Positions 27,455 through 36,876 are shown, numbered from the stretch's first letter. The stretch: 64,000 bases of DNA from Streptomyces sp. NBC_00271 (GCF_036178845.1 NZ_CP108070.1:11532001-11596000), one strand, 5' to 3'. Made by a program: numbers and translations. Notes: a model not told the origin generated them from the sequence alone.

Positions 27455-29146
27455 ATGGGCAGCGAAGGCGCGACCGGGTCGCGGAACACGGCAGCAGTGG
27501 AGGACGTCGCGCACCTGTTGGTGCGTTGTCTGCGGGCCGAGGGCGTGGAGTACGTCTTCGGGATTCCCGGTGAGGAGAACATCCGCTTCGTCGACGCCCT
27601 GAACGGTTCCGGGATCCGGTACGTCCTGGTGCGCCACGAGCAGGCCGCCTCGTTCATGGCGGAGATCTACGGGCGGCTGACTGGCCGGGCCGGGGTGTGC
27701 TCGGCCACGCTGGGGCCCGGCGCGATCAATCTGCTGCTCGGCACCGCCGACGCCATGACCAACAGCGCGCCGATGGTGGCCCTGGCCGCGCAGGGGTCGC
27801 TGCGGCGTACCCACAAGGAGTCGCACCAGGTCATCGACCTGGTGTCGATGTTCGCTCCCGTCACCCAGTGGGCGGCCCAGATCGAGTGTCCGGACGCGGT
27901 ACCGGAGATGACACGCAAAGCGTTCAAGACCGCGCAGAGCGAACGCCCCGGCGCCGTGTTCCTGGCGGTGCCGGAGGACATCGAAGCAGAGCGTCCGGCC
28001 GAGCCGCTGGGACCCTTGCAGATCGACGCGGTGCGCGCCGACGCGCCGTCCTCCTCCCAGATCGCGCGGGCGGTCGAGGTGCTCACCACCGCACGGCACC
28101 CCGTCGTGCTGGCGGGCCACGGTGCTACCAGAGCCGGGGCCTCGGCCGCCCTGGTGCGGTTCGCCGAGCGACTGAACATCCCGGTCGCGACCACGTTCCA
28201 CGGCAAGGGCGTCTTCCCCGACGATCATTCGAACGCTCTCGGCGCGATCGGCTTCATGCGCCACGATTACGGCAACTTCGGCTTCGACGCGGCCGACGTA
28301 CTGATCTGCGTGGGCTACGAGATCCAGGAGTTCGACCCGGTCAAGATCAACCCGAACGGCGACAAGCGGATCCTTCACGTGCACCGCTTCCCCGCCGAGG
28401 TGGACGCCCACTACCCGGTGACAGTGGGCGTCAAAGGGGACCCCTCACAGGCGCTGGACGCACTGGCGGCAGCACTGCCCGACGGGCTCACCTTCGACTC
28501 GGGAAGCAGCGAGAAGATCCGTAGTCTGCTCGACGAAGAACTCCAGTACGGACGCGACAATGACGCGTTCCCCCTGGTGCCGCAGCGCGTGGTCACCGAT
28601 GTCCGCACCGCGCTGGACCGCCACGACATCGTGCTCGCCGACACCGGCGCCGGAAAGATGTGGATGGCACGCCTCTACCCCACCTACGAACCGGACACCT
28701 GTCTGGTCTCCAACGGCCTGTCCACCATGGGGTTCTCACTGCCAGGCGCGATCGCAGCCAAGCTCGCCCGGCCGGACCGACGCGTCCTGGCGATGATGGG
28801 CGACGGCTCGTTCCTGATGAACTCGCAGGAACTGGAGACCGCCGTCCGCGAACGCGTCCCGCTGGTCGTCCTCGTCCTGGTGGACGAGGAATACGGTCTG
28901 ATCACCTGGAAGATGGAACTCGAACTCGGCCGCCACAGCCACACCCGGTTCACCAACCCGAACCTGGTCGCCTACGCCGAAAGCTTCGGCGCACACGGCT
29001 ACGCGATCGAGTCCGCCGACCAACTGCTCCCCGTGCTGCGCCGCGCCCTCGACGACGACACGGTCTCCGTGATCGCCTGCCCGGTCGACTACTCCGAGAA
29101 TCTGCGTCTGACCGACAGACTCGGTAGCCTCCACGGTCCGTTCTGA
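27455..29146 (+). CDS. Thiamine-diphosphate enzyme, acetolactate synthase large-subunit-like
   Basis: 563 residues. Three TPP-enzyme domains are complete. The activating Glu is in VRHEQAASFMAE and the PYR domain has GRAGVCSATLGPGAINLL. The TPP-binding domain has MMGDGSFLMNSQELETAV, ending in the metal-ligand region VDEEYGLITWKMELELG. The closest known activity is condensation of pyruvate to acetolactate, but related decarboxylases and carboligases share all these motifs. No regulatory (ilvN-like) subunit follows. I see no ribosome site before ATG 27455. TACGTT lies six bases upstream, so a leaderless transcript is possible. Confidence 0.8.
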   Translation: MGSEGATGSRNTAAVEDVAHLLVRCLRAEGVEYVFGIPGEENIRFVDALNGSGIRYVLVRHEQAASFMAEIYGRLTGRAGVCSATLGPGAINLLLGTADAMTNSAPMVALAAQGSLRRTHKESHQVIDLVSMFAPVTQWAAQIECPDAVPEMTRKAFKTAQSERPGAVFLAVPEDIEAERPAEPLGPLQIDAVRADAPSSSQIARAVEVLTTARHPVVLAGHGATRAGASAALVRFAERLNIPVATTFHGKGVFPDDHSNALGAIGFMRHDYGNFGFDAADVLICVGYEIQEFDPVKINPNGDKRILHVHRFPAEVDAHYPVTVGVKGDPSQALDALAAALPDGLTFDSGSSEKIRSLLDEELQYGRDNDAFPLVPQRVVTDVRTALDRHDIVLADTGAGKMWMARLYPTYEPDTCLVSNGLSTMGFSLPGAIAAKLARPDRRVLAMMGDGSFLMNSQELETAVRERVPLVVLVLVDEEYGLITWKMELELGRHSHTRFTNPNLVAYAESFGAHGYAIESADQLLPVLRRALDDDTVSVIACPVDYSENLRLTDRLGSLHGPF

Positions 29147-29552
29147 CCCGAAGCGTATGACTCGGCGCAGTGCGGGCAGGACCACCCGGTATGCAGCGTC
29201 TGGCGGCGGCCTCTGGACTGTCGCCGCCGGCTTCGGCGTCCAGCACTGAGACTCGGGTTGACGCTGGCGGCCGTACGCGACCTGCGCGAGTTCCGTGGTC
29301 CGGTCTCGGCGCAGGCGCGGCCGGGTGCCCTCTGGATCCTGTCACGCAGCGTGGCCCACGGCCTCACTGTGGGTCAGCCGATGCCGGTGACCTGGAGTGC
29401 GGTGGTCCACACACACCCCGCCAGAAGCGGTGCCCCCGAATACGCACGTCATGAATCCGCGCCTGCCTTCTTGACGGTGCAGCCCAGGCAGGCGTGAGGT
29501 GACGCCGTACCCACAAAGAGATCAGCTCGGGTGCCCAGCTACTCGAGGGGCG
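29147..29552. other. Gene-free stretch
   Basis: About 400 bp between the acetolactate-synthase-like gene and the stop of the PdxR-like gene. Short frames exist on the plus strand, but none has a ribosome site or a recognisable family. I see no repeat or hairpin that stands out. Confidence 0.5.
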
Positions 29553-30971
29553 TCAGGAAAGGATCCGCACGAGGGCGGAGAGCGCCTGAGGCCACGCAGC
29601 GTCGGAGGGCACCCCGTATCCAACGACGATGGCATCGGCCATGGCCTTCAGGGACCGTTCACGGCGGTATCGAGACAGGCTAGCCACTTTGAGGCCCTGC
29701 CGGGTTGCCGACTGAAGGACCCGCTGCTCGGTCCCGGGTGGCAGACCGAGCACGGTGTGCAGGCCAGCCGCTGCCCCGATGACGCGCACCTTTGGGGCGT
29801 GCTGGGCCAGGGCTGTGACGAGAGCGTCTCGTCGATCGCGGTAGCGCCGACGGGCAGCACGTACGTGACGGTCATAGGCGCCGGAGGTGCTGAAATCCGC
29901 CATCGTCAGCTGGCTGAATACCTCGCACGAGTCGATCTGCCCCTTGGCCGCCACGGCTTCCTCAGCGAGCGTGGGAGGCAGCGCCATCCAGGCCAGCCGC
30001 AGGCCAGGAGCAAGGGTCTTGCTGGCGGTACCCAGGTAGACCACGCAGCCGGGGTCGAGTGCTTGGAGCGCACCGACAGACTGGCGGTCGAACCGGAACT
30101 CACCGTCGTAGTCATCCTCCAGGACCAGCCTGCCTGTCCGTCTGGCCCAGTCCACGACTGCCGTCCGGCGATCGCGCTGCAGTGTCGTGCCCACAGGGAA
30201 TTGGTGAGCCGGCGTGAGCAGGACCGTATCGGTGCCGTCAGGCGGGACCGGGTAGGTCCCGTGAGTATCCAGGGGAAGCGAGAGGGTCTCCAGCCCGGCA
30301 GCCGCCCGCAGGCCGCGGTGCCTGTCTGGGCCGTAGGACTCGACGGCGACATTCCTTGCCCCACGGCCGGCCAGGACTTTGCTCAGGATCTGCAGGCCGT
30401 GGGAGATGCCGGCGCAGATCAGTATGTGCTCCGGACTCGTGTATACGCCCCGGGCGCGTGCGAGATGGTCTGCGAGTGCGGCCCGTAGCTCCGGCCGGCC
30501 GCGGGGGTCACCGTAGCCGAACGCGTCGTCGGGAGCCGCGGCCAGGGCGCGGCGTGTGGCCCTCAGCCAGGCTGCAGGAGGAAAAGCGGTGAGGTCGGGG
30601 TTGCCTGGGATCAGGTCGTAGCAAGGTTCACCGGGCGGCTGGGCGGACGAGCGGACCGAGACCGGTGGAGTGATCGTTCTGTCTGCCACGAGTGTGCCCG
30701 AGCCTCTGCGGGCGGTAAGCCATCCCTCGGCGACGAGGTCGCCATAGGCGTCAGCCACGGTGTTGCGGGCAAGCCCGAGGTCGGCGGCGAGTTGGCGGGA
30801 GGAGGGCAGCCGTGCGCCGGGCGCCAGGCGGCCGCTGCGGACAGCGTCGCGCATGGCTGCGGCCAGCGCGCGGCGCACACCCCGTCCAGCTCGAATCAGA
30901 TCACTCTCAAAGGCCTGCCATAGCCGCGCTGGACTGGTCGTACCGCGGGCGGCGAGGGGCTCGACGGGCAT
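29553..30971 (-). CDS. MocR/PdxR-type regulator (GntR HTH + aminotransferase domain)
   Basis: 472 residues. The N-terminal winged helix of GntR type (about residues 30-95) includes LPSSRQLAADLGLARNTVADAY. It is fused to a fold-type I aminotransferase-like domain (about 125-470) with the PLP lysine in LGTASKTLAPGLRLAWM, EDDYDGEFRFD and the N-terminal YGDPRGRPELRAALADHLAR. Members bind PLP as a ligand and often control pyridoxal synthesis (PdxR) or GABA, taurine or peptide metabolism. No pdxS/pdxT genes are adjacent, so the target is unknown. The gene ends nine bases before the start of the frame holding the MmcQ-like gene's stop; both are on the minus strand with the MmcQ-like gene downstream-to-upstream in the order 31360 to 29553. 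Confidence 0.88.
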   Translation of the reverse strand: MPVEPLAARGTTSPARLWQAFESDLIRAGRGVRRALAAAMRDAVRSGRLAPGARLPSSRQLAADLGLARNTVADAYGDLVAEGWLTARRGSGTLVADRTITPPVSVRSSAQPPGEPCYDLIPGNPDLTAFPPAAWLRATRRALAAAPDDAFGYGDPRGRPELRAALADHLARARGVYTSPEHILICAGISHGLQILSKVLAGRGARNVAVESYGPDRHRGLRAAAGLETLSLPLDTHGTYPVPPDGTDTVLLTPAHQFPVGTTLQRDRRTAVVDWARRTGRLVLEDDYDGEFRFDRQSVGALQALDPGCVVYLGTASKTLAPGLRLAWMALPPTLAEEAVAAKGQIDSCEVFSQLTMADFSTSGAYDRHVRAARRRYRDRRDALVTALAQHAPKVRVIGAAAGLHTVLGLPPGTEQRVLQSATRQGLKVASLSRYRRERSLKAMADAIVVGYGVPSDAAWPQALSALVRILS

Positions 30972-30979
30972 GGCGGAGG

Positions 30980-31360
30980 TCAGGCCCGGTGGCCGTAGGT
31001 GTGCGGATCCACGGGCTCGGATTTGGGAAGTCCGCCGACCACGAGACGGTAGGAGTCGATCACGAGTTCCTTCACCAGCTTCTCGTCGACGGTGCCCCCG
31101 CCTTCCACCGTGATCCAGTGCCTCTTGTTCATGTGATAGCCGGGGGTGATGTCTGTGTGCCGTTCACGTAGGGCTGCGGCGTCGTCCGGATCAGCTTTCA
31201 GGATCACGACCGGGTGCCCCGGCATGTCGGTCATGAGCATGAAAACCTTGCCGCGCACCTTGTAGAGGTCCCAGTCGGGGCCGAAACGATGCTCCAGGTC
31301 GGCGCCGGGCAGTTCCACGGTGCAGTCGCCCGCGATCTTCTGCAGCTTCTGTCCGTCCAT
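30980..31360 (-). CDS. MmcQ/YjbR-family protein
   Basis: 126 residues from ATG 31360 with GAGGAG upstream. CyaY-like/MmcQ fold: VRGKVFMLMTDMPGHPVVIL, ITPGYHMNKRHWITVE and the C-terminal IDSYRLVVGGLPK are signature segments. These are small double-wing DNA-binding-like proteins of unclear role. It is transcribed toward the PdxR-like gene with only eight bases between its stop and that gene's start, so the two are probably one operon. Confidence 0.85.
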   Translation of the reverse strand: MDGQKLQKIAGDCTVELPGADLEHRFGPDWDLYKVRGKVFMLMTDMPGHPVVILKADPDDAAALRERHTDITPGYHMNKRHWITVEGGGTVDEKLVKELVIDSYRLVVGGLPKSEPVDPHTYGHRA

Positions 31361-31377
31361 GGTGATCAACTCCTCTA

Positions 31378-31857
31378 TCAATCGAGTGCCCCGGCCGACC
31401 GGCCAAGGCCCCAAGGTGGGTTCCGGCGACCGCCTGACGGCGCGGCGTTGGCGCTCCCGAGGTCCTGGGCGAGAAGGCCCGCCACGGATGCCAGGCCGTC
31501 GGCGCTGCGGGCCTTCCACGCTCTTGCCGTCACCTCCGTGAACCTGCTCAGGTCTAGAGCGTCCCGTTGGCTCTGCAGCGGGCAGCCCCCGTCTATCAGG
31601 CTCACGGAACTGTTGCTCTGCTCCCTCAGTGCCTGCCTGGGGCGGTAGACGTCCGCGCGAACGTAACCGGCGGCGGCCGGAGGGGCGTCGCCGCCGGGCA
31701 CGTGCTCCGCCGGTTTCGAGGCGCTCACCGGTTTGCCTGGCCTGAGCAACAGCGCAGCCAGGACAGCGCGCTGCCCCGGCTGGCCGGCTCCGGCCTCGAC
31801 CCCCTGTTTGCGTAGCCGGACGGGACCGACCATTGAGCACTGGACGTCCACGTGCAT
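31378..31857 (-). pseudogene. SARP/AfsR-type regulator N-terminal remnant
   Basis: From ATG 31857 the translation gives a winged-helix OmpR-like start (VGPVRLRKQG, then QPGQRAVLAALLLRPGKPVS) and a partial BTAD domain (ALDLSRFTEVTARAWKA). This is the layout of Streptomyces antibiotic regulatory proteins. The recognition region is degenerate (VRADVYRPRQALRE) and the frame ends at 31378 long before a complete BTAD domain. It is a decayed copy of a pathway-specific activator. Confidence 0.65.
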
Positions 31858-31954
31858 GGTGCTTACCGCCCTGGAAATCCTTGTGAGGCTTGACCGCTCA
31901 GCTGTCCGCAGGAGACCGCTCTCTCCAAACGTACCGCAAGTCGGCCATTTTTCA

Positions 31955-31968
31955 GGACCAAATAGTCC
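31955..31968. promoter_or_regulatory. Palindrome GGACCAAATAGTCC (putative TetR operator)
   Basis: Inverted repeat of the class GAC(C/T)-N4-(A/G)GTC seen near several TetR-linked genes in this window. It lies about 100 bp upstream of the SARP remnant. It is followed directly by a second inverted repeat, CCTCTC-TTGT-GAGAGG (31967-31982). The gene it originally served may have been lost when IS5 entered at 32195. Nothing else is visible in 31858-32194. Confidence 0.5.
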
Positions 31969-32194
31969 TCTCTTGTGAGAGGGCTTCCGCTTTTGACTTG
32001 AGGCTGGGCTACGCACAGGTGCAGAAGGGGCTACGCCGGGCACGGAATGTGAGGACGGACGCCTCCTTCTGCCGGCAAACCCCGTCCGGCCCGGCTATGG
32101 ATGTCGTCTGAAGGTCCGGTGCCGGAGACTGTGACGCGACCGCCTGTGGTGCGGCACCAGGATTTCTTGGTGCCGCTCTGCCGCAGACGGCTTA

Positions 32195-33079
32195 CTGGCT
32201 CTAACAAAAGCTGTTGATCATGTGACTGTTGGCTTGTCTGCTCGTTGGTCTGGTCGTGGGGAAACGTCAGTCGAGGCCGTGGATCGTGTCGGATGAACTG
32301 TGGTCGCTCATCGAGCCGTTGCTGCCCGCGCCGGGACCGAAGCTGGTGGAAGGCAGACCTCGAGTGCCGGACCGGCAGGCAGTGTGCGGGATCCTGTTCG
32401 TGCTGCACACCGGCATCCAGTGGGAGTATCTGCCGCAGGAGTTGGGCTTCGGCTCGGGAATGACCTGCTGGCGACGGCTGGCCGCCTGGAACGAGGCCGG
32501 CGTCTGGGACCAGTTACACGTGGTGCTGCTGAAGGAACTGCGGTCGAAGAACCAGCTGGACTGGTCGCGGGCGGTGATCGACTCCTCCCACGTCCGGGCT
32601 GCTCGGCGGGGCCCAAAAGCGGTCCCAGCCCGGTCGACCGCGCACGGCCGGGCAGCAAGCACCACCTCATCGTCGACGGGCAGGGCATCCCGCTCGCGGT
32701 AACGCTGACCGGCGGAAATCGCAACGATGTCACCCAGCTCCTGCCCCTGCTCGACAAGATCCCGGCGGTCGCCGGCCTGGTCGGCAGACCTTGCCGACGG
32801 CCCGACGCGCTGCTGGCCGACCGCGGCTACGACCATGACAAGTACCGCCGCCTGCTCTGGCAACGCGGGATCCGCCCCGTGATCGCGAAACGAGGCCAGC
32901 CACACGGCTCCGGCCTGGGCATCTTCCGCTACGTCGTCGAGCGCACAATCTCCTGGCTGCACGGCTTCCGCCGCCTGCGCATCCGCTGGGAACGGCGTGA
33001 CGACATCCACGAAGCTTTCCTCGGTCTCGCCGTCTGCCTGATCACCCACCGACACGTACAGCGGCTTTGTTAGGGCCAG
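32195..33079 (+). mobile_element. IS5-family element (IS427 group)
   Basis: 885 bp. The left end is CTGGCTCTAACAAAAGC and the right end GCTTTGTTAGGGCCAG, imperfect inverted repeats. It is flanked by a TTA target duplication at 32192-32194 and 33080-33082. The right TTA is at the same time the complement of the TAA stop of the tetR gene, so insertion left that protein intact. Contents: one transposase encoded in two overlapping frames. Confidence 0.88.
32256..33073 (+). CDS. IS427-type transposase made by programmed -1 frameshift
   Basis: The first frame runs from about GTG 32256 to 32702: MGKRQSRPWIVSDELWSLIE, and DSSHVRAARRG with the first catalytic Asp. The second frame is -1 relative to it and runs to 33073. 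It holds LLADRGYDHDKY (second Asp) and YVVERTISWLHGFRRLRI (Glu). At the overlap lies C-CCA-AAA (32612-32618), a textbook XXXYYYZ slippery heptamer in the zero frame. After slippage the text reads GPKSGPSPVDRARPGSKHHL as in intact relatives. The element therefore looks functional rather than mutated. Confidence 0.85.
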
Positions 33080-33751
33080 TTAGTGCCCTGAAGGGACTTC
33101 CGCCGGTGGACTGGTGTCCTCGGCGGGCACGGTATAGGCCTTGACGTGGCCGATCGCCATGTCCAGGGCGATCCTCATGGGTTTGACGTCCTGGGCTGTC
33201 TGCGCAAGGAGGTAGCCACCCTGAAGGGCGGCCATGAGGCCGGTGGCCAGCTCTTTGGCATCTGCGTCGGCCCTGAGGACTCCCGAGTCCTTCATTCGCT
33301 CGAGCCCGGCCTCGAGTAGTCCCTCCCAGCTGTCGAAGTGCCGGGCGAGCGCCTCGCGTGCCTCTTCGTCCTGATCGGCCAACTCGCTTGCAAGGGATCC
33401 GAGCGGGCAGCCGTACGCCCCGTTTCGGAGCGCGTTGTGTTCGATCAGCACGTCCCGCCAGCGCTCCAGCCCGCGGAGGGAGTTGAGCCGCTGAAGTAGC
33501 TGGTGCTGACGTTTGAGCAGTTCAGCAGCTTGCAAGGCGACAACGCCCCGCACCAGTGCATCCTTGTCGGGGTAGTGGCGGTAGAGCTGGGATTTGCTCG
33601 TTCCGCTGGCCGCCCTGACCTCGTCGAGGGTCGTGGCAGACACGCCCCTGACGTACATCATGTCGGCGGCAGCCCTCAAAATGCGCTCCCGAGTCGCCCG
33701 CCCGCGCTCGGTCAGCTGGGAGTCGTTTCTGTCCCGCGCCTGTTCCGCCAC
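33080..33751 (-). CDS. TetR-family regulator (paralogue of the one at 36259)
   Basis: 223 residues from GTG 33751. N-terminal HTH: VSATTLDEVRAASGTSKSQLYRHYPDK. The ligand domain has AYGCPLGSLASELADQDEEA, with a conserved Cys at the place where electrophile-sensing TetR proteins such as NemR carry their reactive Cys, and GLMAALQGGYLLAQTA. It closely resembles the TetR at 36259. No ribosome site precedes the GTG, but TAATCT lies about ten bases before it, so a leaderless message is possible. The palindrome at 33794 sits upstream and suggests autoregulation. The stop codon coincides with the IS5 duplication. Confidence 0.85.
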   Translation of the reverse strand: MAEQARDRNDSQLTERGRATRERILRAAADMMYVRGVSATTLDEVRAASGTSKSQLYRHYPDKDALVRGVVALQAAELLKRQHQLLQRLNSLRGLERWRDVLIEHNALRNGAYGCPLGSLASELADQDEEAREALARHFDSWEGLLEAGLERMKDSGVLRADADAKELATGLMAALQGGYLLAQTAQDVKPMRIALDMAIGHVKAYTVPAEDTSPPAEVPSGH

Positions 33752-33793
33752 ATAGGCCAGATTACCGCTGCGTAGGCTAGCAGGATTGAAAAG

Positions 33794-33807
33794 GGACCTC
33801 AAGGTCC
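33794..33807. promoter_or_regulatory. Palindrome GGACCTCAAGGTCC (putative operator of tetR 33080)
   Basis: A perfect 6-bp arm inverted repeat with a 2-bp centre, 43 bases upstream of the tetR start and just ahead of its possible -10 box (TAATCT on the minus strand). It matches the GAC(C/T)-N4-(A/G)GTC class. The rest of 33808-34147 holds nothing I recognise. Confidence 0.55.
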
Positions 33808-34147
33808 TTTTTTCTGTGCGACTCCCGGGCGGCGGGACCGGCCGGAGCCGCACCCGGCCGAGTGCGCCTGGGTTCCGGGCCGGCACTACCACGGGACGAT
33901 CCAGGCCCCCGGCGCCGCCTCTGAGGCCGAAGCGGTCCCCGCCCCTCTGTTTGTCCCCTCCCCATTGACCAGGCGCACGTGACCATCGGCAACGTCCCGA
34001 CCCGCGATGACCCCGCTGTCGCCTTCGATCCGACCGAGCGGATCACCGGGAGGACGATCGTCGGCGTTCGTCGATACACGCAGTCGGCCGGTGCCGCCCC
34101 AGAGTGACCGGCCGCGTGGACGAGGCCTGCTCTGCGGCAGATAGTTG

Positions 34148-36160
34148 ATGAAGGACGACGAGGTCATATCGCTCGACGATGAGGGTGAGCGGCAAATGGA
34201 CGCCTCGGACGAACTTCTTCAGATGACTACACCGTCGGCTCTGTTGACCCTGGACGGAGCGATCCGCAGCCTCAACGCGGCCATGGCCAGGACACTGGGC
34301 AGGTCCGTGGAGCAGTGCGTGGGTCGTGGCTTCGGTGATCTGTTGCCCGCAAGCCAGCTGACTGCGGTCAAGAGTCTCGTGGCCCACGCCGCCACGACGA
34401 AGACGGTTGCGATGCGGGTGCTGGAGTTCCCCGGGCCAGGTACAGCATCTGTCGTCTGCCTTGTCGAGGCACGACCAGTGAATGATCCCGTAGGTGGCGA
34501 GTCGCTGGTGTGGGTGCACTCATTGAACGCGGGAAACGACTTGGGCGCCCTGCTGATCCCGTTCCGTCTGGCAGCCAAGGCCGCCAACCTCGGTCTGTGC
34601 ACGTATTCACCCCAGGAGCGCAAGCTGGAGTGGCTGGGTGGCGCACCCGCCTTGGCGGCGCTGTTCCCGGAGGCCTCCATGTCGTTGTCCGAGGTGGTTC
34701 GGCGAGTCCACCCCGATGACCGCGGGGCGCTGCGGCGGCTCGTGCGTTCGACGGCCGCCCGGTCCCCCTGGACCAGGTTGCGGTTCCTTACCGAGCGCGA
34801 TGACTGGCACCTTCTGGTCTGCCGGGCCCGTCGGCTCATTCTGGGGTCTGGCGGCCCTGAGCAGGTCTTCGGAGTGATCCGCGACGACACCAAGAGGGAA
34901 GCGCGCAGACGCAGAGCGAAGGACGCGCTCAGTGCTGAACGTCAGCGCGCCGACGAGATCGCGGCCTTCTCCTCCGCCGTGATGACGGCAGTCACGGAGC
35001 AAGAAGTACAGCAGGTCGTCCTGACCCGGCTCGCCGCGACCTTCGGTGGTACCGGCGCCGCGCTAGCGTTCATCACTCAAGGCCGCCTACGCGTTTCCTC
35101 CGATGCCGGGATCCCGATGCCGGTGGCCGCCCTGCACGGCCTGCCGCTAGACGCCCCCAGCGCGCTGCCCTATGTGATCCGCACTGGCGAGCCGCAGTTC
35201 ATTCCCAACCAGGAGGACTACATCCGCCGCTGGCCGCACGGGGCCATGGTGCCGTACTTCGACCAGCTCGACTCCGGCTTCGCCATCTCGATCACCTCCC
35301 TCAGCCCGATCGGCGATCAGCCGCTCGGGGCCTGGCTGGTGACCTACGACAGCGAACACCACTCGTCCCCGGATGAGCGCGCCCTCATGGGTACTCTTGC
35401 CGATCTTGCAGGCCAGGCACTGAAACGCGTTAGCTTGCAAGAGGCACGAGTCGAGCTGGCCACGGCGCTCCAACAGACCATGCTCCCCACGCTGCCCGAG
35501 CACCTCCCCGGCCTGGAGGTCGCCGCCCGATACCAACCAAGCCGCGACGGGCTCGACATCGGCGGAGACTGGTACGACGCCTTCGTCATGCCCGACGGTG
35601 CCATCGCCCTGGAGATCGGCGACGCCCAAGGGCACGACGTGGACGCCGCCGCCTTCATGGGACAGGTGCGCGCATCCATGCGCGCGATCGCCGCCCACGA
35701 ACCGGATCCCGCAACCGTACTGACGCGCACCAACGAGCTGCTCATCACGATGGGCGCAGCACGATTCGCCAGCTGCACCATGCTGCGTATCGACCCAGGC
35801 GACGGACGGGTCACCGGTGCGAGCGCCGGCCATGTGCCGTTGCTGTACGCACGCGACGACGGCAGCCACAGCATCCACGAGTTGCCAGGAGGCCCGGTGC
35901 TAGGAGTCGTGCCCGGCACCGAGTACGGCGAGGAGACCTTCGCACTGCACAAGGACAGCGCGCTGGTCATGGTCACCGACGGCGTGGTCGAAGGACCGGG
36001 CCTCACATTGGAGGCCGGACTGGAACGAGCCGGAACACTGGCTGGCGCGGCCCTCCACGACGGGCTGAATGCCGAGGAGACCGCTGACCGCGTCCTCGAC
36101 GCTGCTGTCGCGGTGGACCACCTGGACGACGTGGCTGTGCTGGTCATCCGGCGCGCATGA
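34148..36160 (+). CDS. PAS-GAF-SpoIIE/PP2C serine phosphatase
   Basis: About 670 residues, cytosolic. Domains in order: an N-terminal PAS-like domain (LLQMTTPSALLTLDGAIRSL), a second PAS-like domain (LCTYSPQERKLEWLGG to about residue 250), a GAF domain (about 275-430), and a C-terminal PP2C of RsbU/SpoIIE type. The PP2C domain has metal ligands in GGDWYDAF, GDAQGHDVDAAAF, VTDGVVEGPG and HLDDVAVLVI. It should dephosphorylate an anti-sigma antagonist in response to a sensed signal. The start could also be TTG 34145 or ATG 34196; the ribosome site is weak for each. It is divergent from tetR 33080 and convergent with tetR 36259. Confidence 0.88.
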   Translation: MKDDEVISLDDEGERQMDASDELLQMTTPSALLTLDGAIRSLNAAMARTLGRSVEQCVGRGFGDLLPASQLTAVKSLVAHAATTKTVAMRVLEFPGPGTASVVCLVEARPVNDPVGGESLVWVHSLNAGNDLGALLIPFRLAAKAANLGLCTYSPQERKLEWLGGAPALAALFPEASMSLSEVVRRVHPDDRGALRRLVRSTAARSPWTRLRFLTERDDWHLLVCRARRLILGSGGPEQVFGVIRDDTKREARRRRAKDALSAERQRADEIAAFSSAVMTAVTEQEVQQVVLTRLAATFGGTGAALAFITQGRLRVSSDAGIPMPVAALHGLPLDAPSALPYVIRTGEPQFIPNQEDYIRRWPHGAMVPYFDQLDSGFAISITSLSPIGDQPLGAWLVTYDSEHHSSPDERALMGTLADLAGQALKRVSLQEARVELATALQQTMLPTLPEHLPGLEVAARYQPSRDGLDIGGDWYDAFVMPDGAIALEIGDAQGHDVDAAAFMGQVRASMRAIAAHEPDPATVLTRTNELLITMGAARFASCTMLRIDPGDGRVTGASAGHVPLLYARDDGSHSIHELPGGPVLGVVPGTEYGEETFALHKDSALVMVTDGVVEGPGLTLEAGLERAGTLAGAALHDGLNAEETADRVLDAAVAVDHLDDVAVLVIRRA

Positions 36161-36258
36161 GACTCGATGCGTCCGTGCGCCGGGCAAGGTCGTACAGGTA
36201 GCTGCTCCAGACAGGTGGCGGCGGAGCCGAACGCGCTCCTCGAACCGCGAAGGTGGGC

Positions 36259-36876
36259 TCAGTTGAGAGCGAAGAACGCGATGTGGTCCAGCGCCATGTC
36301 CAGCGCGACGGCCATCGGCTCGGAGCTGTGCGCGTTCTGTGCAAGCACGTAACCTCCCTGCAGAGCGGCCAGCAGACCAGTGCCCAAGCGTTGTGGGTCG
36401 GCGTCCTCGGAGAGTACGCCGAGGACGCGGAGCCGGGTCAGTGTCTCGACGAGCATCCGTTGCCAGGCATCGAATGATGCGTTGAGCGCTTGGCGGGACT
36501 GCTCATCGTTGTCGGACAGCTCAATCGACATCGCTCCCAGCGCGCACCCATACGAGCCGTCCTGCAGTGAGTTGGCTTGGACCAGGGCGTCGCGCCAGCG
36601 GCGCAGGCCGGCGAGGGTCTTCACACAGCGCAGGTGCTGTTCCTCGCGGGCGAGGACGAACTTCGACTGCACGTCGATCACGGCGTGGATCATCGCGCGT
36701 TTGTCCTCGAAGTGGTTGTACAACTGCGACTTGCTCGTTCCGCTCGCCAGCCGGACGTCATCGAGCGTGGTGGCGTGGACGCCCCTGACATAAAACAGCT
36801 TGGCCGCCGAATCAACGATCCGTGAACGGGTCTCCAGGCCGCGTGACGTGCGGCGAACATCGCTGGTTGCGGACAC
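36259..36876 (-). CDS. TetR-family regulator (paralogue of 33080)
   Basis: 205 residues. The start is GTG 36876 because GAGGGAGAG precedes it; a longer frame begins at 36903. HTH: VHATTLDDVRLASGTSKSQLYNHFEDK. The ligand domain has SYGCALGAMSIELSDNDEQS with the conserved Cys, and GLLAALQGGYVLAQNAHSSEP. It is alignable along its whole length with the TetR at 33080 (for example LRRWRDALVQANSLQDGSYGC against LERWRDVLIEHNALRNGAYGC, both shortened here to their shared parts). The palindromes at 37380 and 37583 lie upstream, between it and the AhpD-like gene. Confidence 0.86.
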   Translation of the reverse strand: MSATSDVRRTSRGLETRSRIVDSAAKLFYVRGVHATTLDDVRLASGTSKSQLYNHFEDKRAMIHAVIDVQSKFVLAREEQHLRCVKTLAGLRRWRDALVQANSLQDGSYGCALGAMSIELSDNDEQSRQALNASFDAWQRMLVETLTRLRVLGVLSEDADPQRLGTGLLAALQGGYVLAQNAHSSEPMAVALDMALDHIAFFALN

